Below, in pieces: positions 23,436-30,160 of a stretch of DNA of 31,441 bases. This stretch comes from a virus. The stretch's first letter is position 1. Every line of letters begins with the position of its first letter. The position numbers and the translations under genes are program-made. Where the stretch lies: positions 1 to 31,441 of the IMG/VR virus record IMGVR_UViG_3300021197_000639; one strand, 5' to 3'. Below the pieces are notes generated by a model. It was not told the DNA's origin, searched no databases, and worked only from the letters and a program-made list of their open reading frames with translations.

Positions 23436-23502
23436 ACTTCTTCTTTTTCTTCTTAGGTGGTCTACCTACCTTAGTTCCGTATGTCCCTTTTCCCATTGGC
23501 AT
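23413..23502 (-). CDS. Very small basic phage protein (29 aa, MPMGKGTYG type)
   Basis: The frame reads MPMGKGTYGTKVGRPPKKKK and nine more mostly basic residues. A strong AGGAGG site, embedded in the last codons of the portal gene, lies 8 nt before the ATG. The MPMGKGTYG-KVGRPPKKK pattern recurs in many phage genomes directly after the portal gene. No function is known to me. It overlaps the start of the 86-aa gene by 23 nt in a different frame. Confidence 0.78.
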   Translation of the reverse strand: MPMGKGTYGTKVGRPPKKKKKKCGKRKTK

Positions 23503-23506
23503 AATC

Positions 23507-25594
23507 TTATCCTCCTGTTGGTGCTGATCCTGTTTGCCCAAACTGTGTAGGGGCGGCCCCTAGTCTTCCAATCTGAGCGTTTTGTTTTTGCTGGATCTGC
23601 ATATTTCTTTGTTGCATATAATTCTGAATACGCTCCTGTAATGCCGGATCTTGTTGTACCTTTTGTGCTACATCTGGTTGCTGTAACCACTGTTGAAACA
23701 CTTGAAGTTTCATCTCATGGGCATCATTGGGTTTAACATTAGGAGGTACACCTGCATAGATTTCTGCAATGGTCTGTCTTTCTTCCTCCATTGCTTTTGC
23801 CTGTGCAGTCTCCTTGGGAAGTAAAATGCTTTCGGCTGCACCTGGCATGATCTGTCCAACTGCAATCTGTAGTAATCGCTCAGTGTCAAGCGTTCCATTC
23901 TTATCAAGCTGTGCGCCAAGTGATGCTATTGCATTTACCCGTTCGAGCATTTGCTCTGGGTCTTGAGTGGCAGCATCAAACTGCATATAAAAGTCAAAAC
24001 GATCATTGGGATTACCCTTGGAATACTTCTGCATATCCTGCATTCCTGTGACTCTAAAGTATTCCTGATCAGGACCATACTGTTGGTAAAGTGAGTACAC
24101 TTGATCAAGCACATGTTTGAGGTGGTGAAAGACTTTATCTATTACCTCCTGCTGTTTCATCTGTGCTTCCACAGGATTTACTCCAGGTGCGTTTCTACCA
24201 AAGTATCTATCTGCTTGCTCCTGTATATATCTGCGAAGTTCTACATTGGATACGGAACCTCTAGGAGTGGATGCAAATCTTACCTCGCCCGGTACGCGAT
24301 AGGGTAACCTGACTCCAGGGCCATAGCGACTTGGTGCGCGACCAAGCGGGTGTTCCAAAGGTGGTAGAGTTGCAAGTGATTGTGAATCAACCCCTGCGTC
24401 TGTTTCCACTTTCAGTACTTGTTGCAACCCTTCAATGAGTTCTGGGTATGATCTCGATGAGTAAAGTTTCTTACTTGTTTTTTCTAATGTAGTTACGACA
24501 AATGGATACTTGCCATGTGCATAATCAAGTAATTGATGTTTGGCATAAAGATCAGATATATTGGCATGGTAAATTGTACAGTAGATGCCGGGGACATTAT
24601 CCTCGTCCAATAGTCTTTGATAACAGTACACAATTCTAACAAGACTATCATCATCACTTCTAGTAAAATTATCATCCTCGCGGAGTTGGTAGATATTTTC
24701 ATCCACATCCTCTCCCTGTCCAGCCAACTCAATGGCTGCATCCACGAACTCTTCTGACCATTTTTCGGTGCTAATTTTAGACCTTAATTGCTCAGGAGTC
24801 ATCGAAACCACATGAAACATATACGGAGCTTCCTGTGGATCGATTGCATAACTAGGCCAAAACACATCCTCATCTGGGGCAAGGGCTTTGATCTTGGGTC
24901 TGCTTACCACTTGACGGGTCACAGGAACAGTGGTCTCACCATCCTTGCGCATCTCTTTGAGCATTCCCCTAGCTTTGGATTTACTAATGTTAAACTGTCC
25001 TTTAAGGGCCTCGCTTAACTCCTCATCCATGCTGCCATCCTGAATAGCTGTGGCAATCTGTGGCAGTGCCTGGGCAATCTCCTGTAAACTGATGGTCTGC
25101 TGTTGTTTTAATTCCTTATTCTCATACCAGCAGTAATGAACCATCATGCCTTTCTCAAAGAAATGATTCAGTCCAAGTTCAACTTCAGGGTAAAATTCAT
25201 CCATCTTGGAATTAATTAACCATCGTAAAAAGTTACTTACCACATTTGCACGCTCCACATCATTTGATTCTGTGGGAGTGGCTACAATGTGCGCACGTCT
25301 TATCGCATTCATGCTCATTGCAATCCGGCAGGAAATCAATTCATCGCAAAGTCTTACCTGCTGATCACTTGCACCTTCCCAGGGGAATACCTCACCTGTG
25401 GAATTTAAAGAAGCATGTTTCTTAAAATCATCTGATTGCCCTGACCAATGACAATGGCGGGTATCATAATCTCTTTGCCTGCGGTCTAACCATTCACCTA
25501 AATCGCTTTGGGTACGTTTGTACGCTTCGGCCAAGTAAGCAATGTCAGGCTCTTTTGAGACATATAGTAATTCAGGATCTGCGGCAGACTGCAT
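23507..25594 (-). CDS. Portal protein
   Basis: This 695-aa protein lies directly after the terminase gene and before the scaffold/capsid group. The N-terminal half has EAYKRTQSDLGEWLDRRQRD and a central ring-forming region (ALAPDEDVFWPSYAIDPQEA, VSMTPEQLRSKISTEKWSEE). LIEGLQQVLKVETDAGVDSQ and RVPGEVRFASTPRG follow, then the helix YIQEQADRYFGRNAPGVN. The C-terminus is Gln-rich and helical (RIQNYMQQRNMQIQQKQNAQ), probably the barrel or crown. Size and organisation fit portals of short-tailed phages. Its start lies at the end of a three-unit phased array, leaving almost no leader and no Shine-Dalgarno. Confidence 0.86.
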   Translation of the reverse strand: MQSAADPELLYVSKEPDIAYLAEAYKRTQSDLGEWLDRRQRDYDTRHCHWSGQSDDFKKHASLNSTGEVFPWEGASDQQVRLCDELISCRIAMSMNAIRRAHIVATPTESNDVERANVVSNFLRWLINSKMDEFYPEVELGLNHFFEKGMMVHYCWYENKELKQQQTISLQEIAQALPQIATAIQDGSMDEELSEALKGQFNISKSKARGMLKEMRKDGETTVPVTRQVVSRPKIKALAPDEDVFWPSYAIDPQEAPYMFHVVSMTPEQLRSKISTEKWSEEFVDAAIELAGQGEDVDENIYQLREDDNFTRSDDDSLVRIVYCYQRLLDEDNVPGIYCTIYHANISDLYAKHQLLDYAHGKYPFVVTTLEKTSKKLYSSRSYPELIEGLQQVLKVETDAGVDSQSLATLPPLEHPLGRAPSRYGPGVRLPYRVPGEVRFASTPRGSVSNVELRRYIQEQADRYFGRNAPGVNPVEAQMKQQEVIDKVFHHLKHVLDQVYSLYQQYGPDQEYFRVTGMQDMQKYSKGNPNDRFDFYMQFDAATQDPEQMLERVNAIASLGAQLDKNGTLDTERLLQIAVGQIMPGAAESILLPKETAQAKAMEEERQTIAEIYAGVPPNVKPNDAHEMKLQVFQQWLQQPDVAQKVQQDPALQERIQNYMQQRNMQIQQKQNAQIGRLGAAPTQFGQTGSAPTGG

Positions 25595-25599
25595 ATGCG

Positions 25600-25634
25600 T
25601 AGCATAATGTAGCTACTTGTAGCCATTAGGGCAA
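25600..25634 (-). promoter_or_regulatory. Promoter-like region with three phased TAGC decamers before portal
   Basis: Plus-strand units TAGCATAATG, TAGCTACTTG and TAGCCATTAG are spaced exactly 10 bp (25600-25629). On the minus strand, TTGCCC (25634-25629), a 17-bp spacer and TACATT (25611-25606) form a promoter-like pair identical in layout to the scaffold one. The portal ATG begins at 25594, only 12 bp past the -10-like box, so a transcript from here would be nearly leaderless, or the array acts mainly as a binding site. Confidence 0.58.
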
Positions 25635-25636
25635 GA

Positions 25637-27316
25637 TCAATATCCACCACCACCTGTGGCTTGGATACTTCCGCTGGTCACATATTCAGGTCCACTGACC
25701 ATGAAATATCTAATACAGTCAACCATATCCTTCCAATGCTCCTGACGGGAACTGCCTGTATATTCAAGCATTGAACTTATAAAGTTCTCACATCTATCAG
25801 ACACAAAGATTTTTGGTCTATTGGACTCTGTCATTGGTTCCGTGTCATCCCATGCCAAAGCATCATTGATCTTGGCAATGCCAGCTTCCACATCCACACC
25901 GGGAGCAGGTCGCATGACAAAGTCCAAGTTTGCCATAGTATTAATAATGTTACTCTCTCCCTCTTTCTCGCGCACTGTGGCTGCCCCCATTCGAGGGTCA
26001 ACGATTCGTTCAAAGATATCCTCTCCCTGTTCGAGATCCAAGAAGTGATCCCTATACTGTGTGTATCCCCATCCTAGTGGACGCTGTGCGGGTCCAGGTT
26101 TACCCACGCTCTTTCCCACTCCATTGACATGCGGTAATGCCCATGCTCCCATCGTACTGTCAGGGAACTCGCGGTATACATATATACTACCATCCTCTAA
26201 GACTCCGATCCATGTGGCTACCCAAGGTTTACTACCACCTGGGTCACATATAAAATACCTAGTACAGGGTACGGTAGCATCAGCAATGAAGGGGATTTTC
26301 TCATGGGGAATAACATTTGTGTCTCTTGAGAATTTAGGGAATCGCCCCTCCATTGCCTTGCTAGGAATCCCGTATAAACGGGCGAGTTTTACCTCTTGTG
26401 TTTGTTTCGAGTAGGTTCGGATCAGTTCGTTGTAATCAACAAAGGGACTCATCTCCGACCAAAAGTAATAAATTCTACAGTTAGGCCAATTTACAGATAC
26501 CTGTTCAACAGGTAATTCACGGCCCATCAGTTCACTGTATCTAGTCTCCACAGTCTCCGCACCTTTCAACAGACTATTAATCAATGGTGTCCAACCCTGC
26601 AATGTCGTAAAAGTTAACAGCACCCGTCCGTGGTAATCAACTGTCCTACCACCTACCAATGTATCGAAAATTTGTTCAGGTGCTTCTTCATCCATATGAA
26701 TACAGTGTGCTGACCATCCCTCAAATATTTGCGGATCTGCCTGATACTGCCTGTAGTTATTAAAGGATATTGTACTACCCCTCTCAGCACCTGGTGTGCA
26801 AGGTGGTAGGATTGCCTTGGCTGAGTTAAATCCATTCTTCTGTGTGTATTGCAGGGAATGACTCTCACTCTTCTTCTTTGCCCGTTTATACCTCATAGGA
26901 AGCGCCTCCCACACGTATCTTTGGCTATCACTCACGCTGCGCTCTTCTGAAACATGCAAAGAACGTATCTCTGCTTCTGGTATTGTCTGTGCTAAGTGGA
27001 CAAGCATACGGGATGCGAAGGTGGTTTTGGAACTCCTGTTCCCTCCGAGACAAATGTGGATCTTATCATTCTTCCAATTATCCATCACCCTGCGCCACCC
27101 AGGAAGAGTCCAACCCCATTGGATTGGATCTTCCTTCTCACTGCCCGGTTGATCGAGCATTAAGCGACTAAGTGTCTCAGCGCGCTCCTGTGGTAGTGCA
27201 TCAATCTGTTCTTCTGTCAGCGCACAGGCAAGCTCGCCCTTCTCATACTTTAAATCATTTATCCAAGGAATACCAAAGTGGGCATCTACCTCATCTGCGT
27301 AAGTGATCTTAGGCAT
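25637..27316 (-). CDS. terL: Terminase large subunit
   Basis: This 559-aa protein is the ATP-driven DNA packaging motor. Residues 88-100 form a Walker A-type loop (ICLGGNRSSKTTF) and 203-211 the Walker B (AHCIHMDEE). The RNase H-like nuclease domain has D358 (YFICDPGGSKPW), D440 (RIVDPRMGAA) and D533 (KDMVDCIRYF), the expected acidic triad. It lies directly before the portal gene. No small-terminase gene is clear in the window; the 30161-30679 protein is a weak candidate. The start overlaps the nuclease gene by 8 nt. Confidence 0.92.
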   Translation of the reverse strand: MPKITYADEVDAHFGIPWINDLKYEKGELACALTEEQIDALPQERAETLSRLMLDQPGSEKEDPIQWGWTLPGWRRVMDNWKNDKIHICLGGNRSSKTTFASRMLVHLAQTIPEAEIRSLHVSEERSVSDSQRYVWEALPMRYKRAKKKSESHSLQYTQKNGFNSAKAILPPCTPGAERGSTISFNNYRQYQADPQIFEGWSAHCIHMDEEAPEQIFDTLVGGRTVDYHGRVLLTFTTLQGWTPLINSLLKGAETVETRYSELMGRELPVEQVSVNWPNCRIYYFWSEMSPFVDYNELIRTYSKQTQEVKLARLYGIPSKAMEGRFPKFSRDTNVIPHEKIPFIADATVPCTRYFICDPGGSKPWVATWIGVLEDGSIYVYREFPDSTMGAWALPHVNGVGKSVGKPGPAQRPLGWGYTQYRDHFLDLEQGEDIFERIVDPRMGAATVREKEGESNIINTMANLDFVMRPAPGVDVEAGIAKINDALAWDDTEPMTESNRPKIFVSDRCENFISSMLEYTGSSRQEHWKDMVDCIRYFMVSGPEYVTSGSIQATGGGGY

Positions 27317-27776
27317 TAAACTTTCTCAGTTTATCCTGATCCAACGCATAGCCGGGACCATGTCCAAGATCTATTTCATTCTCATCCTTGATTAAATCCT
27401 CTTTCTTTGCCCATCCTTTAAAGTCTAAAGTGTTCCCATTCACCACGCACAGAACATATATATCCACATCAGGATTTACTTTCTTGGTACTTAGCAATCT
27501 CGCTTTTCTGAGATCAGATGATTTTACGTCATAACGCTTTCCACTCTTCATCTTACCATCCGCAGAACCACTCCTTGGAGTTAGTCCTAAATCAGGGAAA
27601 CAATTCATCTTCTTGGCAAATCCATACTCTGCCATAAAGCCCATAACATCCGCATCACTACCATCCTGGTCACCCATCTTGGCATCATAGACTCCGTTTC
27701 CACGGGCAATCAGACTGCGCATCCTACCTATTATCTGGCAGACTTGGATCTCATCTGGTTGAAGGGTAACAATCAT
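27309..27776 (-). CDS. PD-(D/E)XK-like nuclease, probable
   Basis: This 155-aa protein starts at ATG 27776, sharing ATGA with the preceding gene's stop. Key features are DADVMGFMAEYGFAKKMNCF (conserved helix with a Glu), a candidate active site KRYDVKSSDLRKARLL (Asp-x-Lys), and VNPDVDIYVLCVVNGNTLDF ending in GWAKKEDLI. Together these fit small PD-(D/E)XK-type phage enzymes. The frame extends 18 codons further to a GTG, but that overlaps the whole end of another gene. It could resolve branches before packaging, being placed next to the terminase. Confidence 0.68.
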   Translation of the reverse strand: MIVTLQPDEIQVCQIIGRMRSLIARGNGVYDAKMGDQDGSDADVMGFMAEYGFAKKMNCFPDLGLTPRSGSADGKMKSGKRYDVKSSDLRKARLLSTKKVNPDVDIYVLCVVNGNTLDFKGWAKKEDLIKDENEIDLGHGPGYALDQDKLRKFNA

Positions 27777-28018
27777 CCTCTTGCCTGCATCTCCAACCCT
27801 ACGATGATCGCCGTTTCGAGCGTGTCGCACGGGATTTCCTTTTCACCAATTGACCAGCCTTGCGTATCCGTTCCAATGTCTCTTGGCTTAATTCCAATGG
27901 TGGTGGACCCAGCTTTTTCAAGTCGTACTTCGGTAATTTTTGTACGGATTGTGGTATTGCTCGCCCGTAGTTTTTCCAAAAGTGCGGATTCCATCCCGGT
28001 GGTACTTTCACTTTGCAT
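27773..28018 (-). CDS. Hypothetical 81-aa protein
   Basis: This frame overlaps the previous gene by 11 nt and the following nuclease start by ATGA. It contains MESALLEKLRASNTTIRTKI, then LEKAGSTTIGIKPRDIGTDT and EIPCDTLETAIIVGLEMQAR. Its codons begin with G or A far more often than those of a competing 70-aa frame in the same DNA (27799-28011, GTG start). That supports this frame as the translated one. No family is recognised. Confidence 0.58.
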   Translation of the reverse strand: MQSESTTGMESALLEKLRASNTTIRTKITEVRLEKAGSTTIGIKPRDIGTDTQGWSIGEKEIPCDTLETAIIVGLEMQARG

Positions 28019-28217
28019 GACTCGCCTTTACCTCCATGACTTCACTCCACAGATCACAACTTCTTTTCTTTAATTCAAAACTCTCAGCCTCCAAGCCTTT
28101 GATCTGTTGCTTTAATTTCTCATTCTCCTTCTTGAGATGTAAATTCTCCTCCGATAATCGACCCACCCATTGGGGCCAACTCTCCACTTTCTTACCTGTT
28201 GGTGTGTAAATATTCAT
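28008..28217 (-). CDS. Hypothetical 69-aa coiled-coil protein
   Basis: The protein begins MNIYTPTGKKVESWPQWVGR, followed by a long charged helix with heptad Leu spacing (LSEENLHLKKENEKLKQQIK, GLEAESFELKKRSCDLWSEV). It is probably an oligomerising coiled coil. ATGA overlaps tie it to the 56-aa gene upstream. The role is unknown. Confidence 0.7.
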   Translation of the reverse strand: MNIYTPTGKKVESWPQWVGRLSEENLHLKKENEKLKQQIKGLEAESFELKKRSCDLWSEVMEVKASHAK

Positions 28218-28384
28218 TCTGGTGTAAATTCTATGATGTCCTCATCCAACCATTCCTCGATTGCTTCCACTGCACAGGCAGATAACTCTTCAACATCAAG
28301 ATCCGATTCATCAAACCATCGATTAAGGTCGGACTTAATCTCCACCTTGAACTGTTGCTTGGCCTCACTTTTTTTTGCGCTCAT
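28214..28384 (-). CDS. Small acidic protein (56 aa)
   Basis: The frame reads MSAKKSEAKQQFKVEIKSDL, then NRWFDESDLDVEELSACAVE and EEWLDEDIIEF to the stop. It is strongly acidic and helical. It shares ATGA with the coiled-coil gene downstream and overlaps the 69-aa gene upstream by 20 nt, both consistent with coupled translation. It could be a partner or inhibitor of a DNA-binding protein; no family is recognised. Confidence 0.68.
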   Translation of the reverse strand: MSAKKSEAKQQFKVEIKSDLNRWFDESDLDVEELSACAVEAIEEWLDEDIIEFTPE

Positions 28385-28574
28385 TTCTAAATATTAATTC
28401 TGTTTTAGACTTGGGTCTTTTCCTCTGAATGTCCGTGCGTGTGGTGTTGGGTGGGCAACCAGGTTCCCTTGCCCCCTCCTTCCAACGTAATTCACAGTTG
28501 GAATAAAACTCATCAAATCCACGGTTTGCATCCTCGGTAGATAATCCAATCGTGCTAAAGTATGATTTCCTCAT
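28365..28574 (-). CDS. Hypothetical 69-aa protein
   Basis: The protein begins MRKSYFSTIGLSTEDANRGF, followed by DEFYSNCELRWKEGAREPGC and a Lys/Arg-rich end. It has a mixed helical core and a very basic tail. It is the first gene after the structured intergenic element (28586-28657), whose distal edge lies about 12 nt upstream of the start. Function unknown. Confidence 0.6.
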   Translation of the reverse strand: MRKSYFSTIGLSTEDANRGFDEFYSNCELRWKEGAREPGCPPNTTRTDIQRKRPKSKTELIFRNERKKK

Positions 28575-28585
28575 TTATAAAAATA

Positions 28586-28657
28586 AGAACTGCACCTCAC
28601 CTCCGAGTGTCGAGGTTGTACACGTAGGCAAGGGCTAACCACCTGAGATACAGTTCT
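28586..28657 (-). ncRNA. 72-nt structured intergenic element, possible RNA
   Basis: AGAACTG (28586-28592) and CAGTTCT (28651-28657) are a perfect 7-bp outer helix. Inside, CTCA and TGAG pair after a 3x3 internal loop, then a hairpin, ACCT-C-CGA-GTG-TCG-AGGT, sits near the 5' (plus) side. On the minus strand the start (AGAACTG, TA, TCTCAGGTGGTTAG) recalls a tRNA acceptor and D-arm, but no T-arm or CCA follows. It lies between the methyltransferase gene and the next minus-strand gene and may be a leader, attenuator, or small RNA. Confidence 0.4.
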
Positions 28658-28662
28658 AAAAG

Positions 28663-29664
28663 TCATTTGTTCATTTCCTTCCATAAAGTCTTCCATGCTA
28701 GTTCTGCGGTTTGGGGGACAACTCCATTCCCCAAGAGCCTAAGTCTGTCCACCCTGTGCTGAGTCCCATGAGTTGCTCCACCCAATTCGGATTGAGCTTC
28801 GGTGACCCGTGGTTCTTCCCACTCGTATTGCTCTTCTCCTGGTCTTGCAGGCCATTGTGTTTCTTCGCTTCCTCCGCTAGTATCTTGCCCCCCGTTCCAG
28901 GCTTGCGACTGCCGGGGTTCCCGGCTCGCGGTGTGGGCCAATTCATCTGATTCAAGTCTCTCCCCAAGCACTTCTGATTGCTCTCCTTCGCAGTTCTCGC
29001 TCCCTCGATGTGGTCGGAGGCTTGTGGAGTTGCCCAGTTCTTGTTTTGATAAATCATTCTGGGTAAAGTCACATCTCCTATCTTGCTCGGTGAGCATCCT
29101 GGAGTGTCTTTCCAATCCCTCGATCTTGGCGTTGGGTAGTTTCGCAAGGATGAACACTCGTTTCCTTTGGTGTGGCGAGCCAACTTCTTCCGCACTGAAT
29201 ATACCCCACGCGCATCTATAACCTTCTTCTTCCAAATCGGACAGGACTCGCCATAACCCCATCGTGGTGTGTCCTGCGACATTTTCCCAAAAGCACCAAA
29301 CAGGTCTAATTGCCCTGACGTGCTTGAGGATGTATGGCCATAAGTGTCTTGGGTCTTTTTCTCCTTGTCGCTTCCCTGCTGAACTGAATGGCTGGCATGG
29401 ATATCCTCCAATGAGTCCGTGTACTTTTCCACGAAACTCTGATGCAGGGAAGGTTTTAAGATCCGTCCAGATAGGGCAGTTAGCCATGAGTTTCTGTTCA
29501 ATCTTCGCAACCAAGTTTGCTTGGACGAAGGTTTCGATCTCCACATTGCAGACTGTTCTAACATCCACGCCTGCTCGTCTAATGCCAAGTTCAAGCCCTC
29601 CGTATCCGGTACAAAAGCTGATAATGTTTTGGGTACTATCCACACAGTCTTCCCTTCCTGTCAT
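28663..29664 (-). CDS. DNA (cytosine-5) methyltransferase
   Basis: This enzyme transfers a methyl group from AdoMet to cytosine C5, probably guarding phage DNA from host nucleases or tagging its own sites. The chosen ATG (29664) has GGAG 4 nt upstream. Motif I (SFCTGYGGLELG), motif IV with the catalytic Cys (GGYPCQPFSSAGK), motif VI (ENVAG), motif VIII (QRKRVFILA) and motif X (RLRLLGNGVVPQTAELAW) are all present. The target-recognition region between VIII and X is long, polar and made of repeated short segments (LPNAKIEGLERHS, LGNSTSLRPHRGS, LAHTASREPRQS). This same DNA is open in a second frame for 315 codons. No cognate restriction gene is visible. Confidence 0.9.
   Translation of the reverse strand: MTGREDCVDSTQNIISFCTGYGGLELGIRRAGVDVRTVCNVEIETFVQANLVAKIEQKLMANCPIWTDLKTFPASEFRGKVHGLIGGYPCQPFSSAGKRQGEKDPRHLWPYILKHVRAIRPVWCFWENVAGHTTMGLWRVLSDLEEEGYRCAWGIFSAEEVGSPHQRKRVFILAKLPNAKIEGLERHSRMLTEQDRRCDFTQNDLSKQELGNSTSLRPHRGSENCEGEQSEVLGERLESDELAHTASREPRQSQAWNGGQDTSGGSEETQWPARPGEEQYEWEEPRVTEAQSELGGATHGTQHRVDRLRLLGNGVVPQTAELAWKTLWKEMNK
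28698..29645 (-). CDS. Overprinted frame within the methyltransferase gene (WPTP-repeat protein)
   Basis: A 315-codon frame, +1 relative to the methyltransferase, starts at GTG 29645 and ends at 28698, so it lies wholly inside the methyltransferase coding sequence. Its C-terminal half has three spaced copies of a WPTP-like segment: NYPTPRSRDWKD, NWATPQASDHIE and NWPTPRAGNPGS. It ends LNPNWVEQLMGLSTGWTDLG. An earlier stretch has LDLFGAFGKMSQDTPRWG. I recall these landmarks from separate phage proteins that neighbour Dcm genes. Whether this frame is translated here is unproven; constraint from the methyltransferase could create the resemblance. No clear ribosome site precedes the GTG. Confidence 0.4.
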   Translation of the reverse strand: MWIVPKTLSAFVPDTEGLNLALDEQAWMLEQSAMWRSKPSSKQTWLRRLNRNSWLTALSGRILKPSLHQSFVEKYTDSLEDIHASHSVQQGSDKEKKTQDTYGHTSSSTSGQLDLFGAFGKMSQDTPRWGYGESCPIWKKKVIDARGVYSVRKKLARHTKGNECSSLRNYPTPRSRDWKDTPGCSPSKIGDVTLPRMIYQNKNWATPQASDHIEGARTAKESNQKCLGRDLNQMNWPTPRAGNPGSRKPGTGGKILAEEAKKHNGLQDQEKSNTSGKNHGSPKLNPNWVEQLMGLSTGWTDLGSWGMELSPKPQN

Positions 29665-30100
29665 ACTCTCCGACCAAGCAATACATATCTCCATCCTCCT
29701 GCTTGACCTTCACAACACTACCCAATCCAAACTCTCCGGGCTTTGCACGGAACTTGCCATGACTACCATCACTAAATTCTATAAATCTAAGATATGGATT
29801 CTTGGGTAACATATATACCTTTGCACTCACTATACCCTCCATACTCTGGGCAATCATTCCCGCCTTGATCACTGCCCTCTCCTGCTGGGCAGTCTCAATC
29901 ATCTCATCCACTTCCCCCAACTCCTGCTCAACTAACAACTCACTCTCCAACTCCTCCAATTTAGCCACCATCTTCTTAGAGAACCTCTTCAGACTAAATG
30001 CCATCCTCGCGGTACTCGCCTTTACTCCAAGCATCTTACCAAATGCACTCTTACTTATCCCATGTGCCTCCAATATCTTTCCCGCCCTTTCCGTGTCCAT
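29636..30100 (-). CDS. HTH regulator (Xre/Cro-like)
   Basis: This 154-aa protein has an N-terminal helix-turn-helix, with AGKILEAHGISKSAFGKMLG followed by VKASTARMAFSLKRF, and a coiled-coil linker (KLEELESELLVEQELGEVDE). A C-terminal domain has PKNPYLRFIEFSDGSHGKFR and DMYCLVGEYDRKGRL. It is probably a transcription regulator of the neighbouring promoters. The chosen ATG (30100) directly follows the phased array; a TTG start 12 codons earlier would lie inside the palindrome at 30124-30137. It is divergent from the plus-strand genes and overlaps the methyltransferase start by 29 nt. Confidence 0.7.
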   Translation of the reverse strand: MDTERAGKILEAHGISKSAFGKMLGVKASTARMAFSLKRFSKKMVAKLEELESELLVEQELGEVDEMIETAQQERAVIKAGMIAQSMEGIVSAKVYMLPKNPYLRFIEFSDGSHGKFRAKPGEFGLGSVVKVKQEDGDMYCLVGEYDRKGRLCG

Positions 30101-30103
30101 GTG

Positions 30104-30123
30104 TAGTCTATTGTAGTTTATGG
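30104..30123. promoter_or_regulatory. Phased decamer repeat (TAGT type) at the HTH gene start
   Basis: Two units, TAGTCTATTG and TAGTTTATGG, each preceded by TG, are spaced 10 bp apart, just upstream of the HTH gene ATG. On the minus strand this also gives TACAAT, a possible -10 box, 15 bp from a TTGACA in the adjoining palindrome. The pattern matches 5253-5272 closely and is shared, as TAGC, with the portal and scaffold arrays. Confidence 0.52.
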
Positions 30124-30137
30124 ATTGACCTGTCAAT
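30124..30137. promoter_or_regulatory. Palindromic operator candidate between divergent genes
   Basis: ATTGAC-CT-GTCAAT is a perfect inverted repeat with 6-bp arms. It contains TTGACA on the minus strand and TTGACC on the plus strand, both -35-like, so one protein bound here could control both the HTH gene and the plus-strand genes starting at 30161. It abuts the phased array at 30104-30123. The adjacent HTH protein is the obvious candidate ligand. Confidence 0.58.
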
Positions 30138-30160
30138 ACTTTTGTGCAAAAAAATAACTT

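Noticed and set aside
27799-28011. 70-aa GTG-start frame as the main gene
   Set aside because: Codon pattern is weaker than that of the overlapping 81-aa frame, which also couples by ATGA to the nuclease gene.
28586-28657. A tRNA on the minus strand with AGAACTG/CAGTTCT acceptor
   Set aside because: The 5' end is suggestive, but there is no T-arm with a TTC-type loop next to the acceptor and no CCA; the hairpins fit a different fold.
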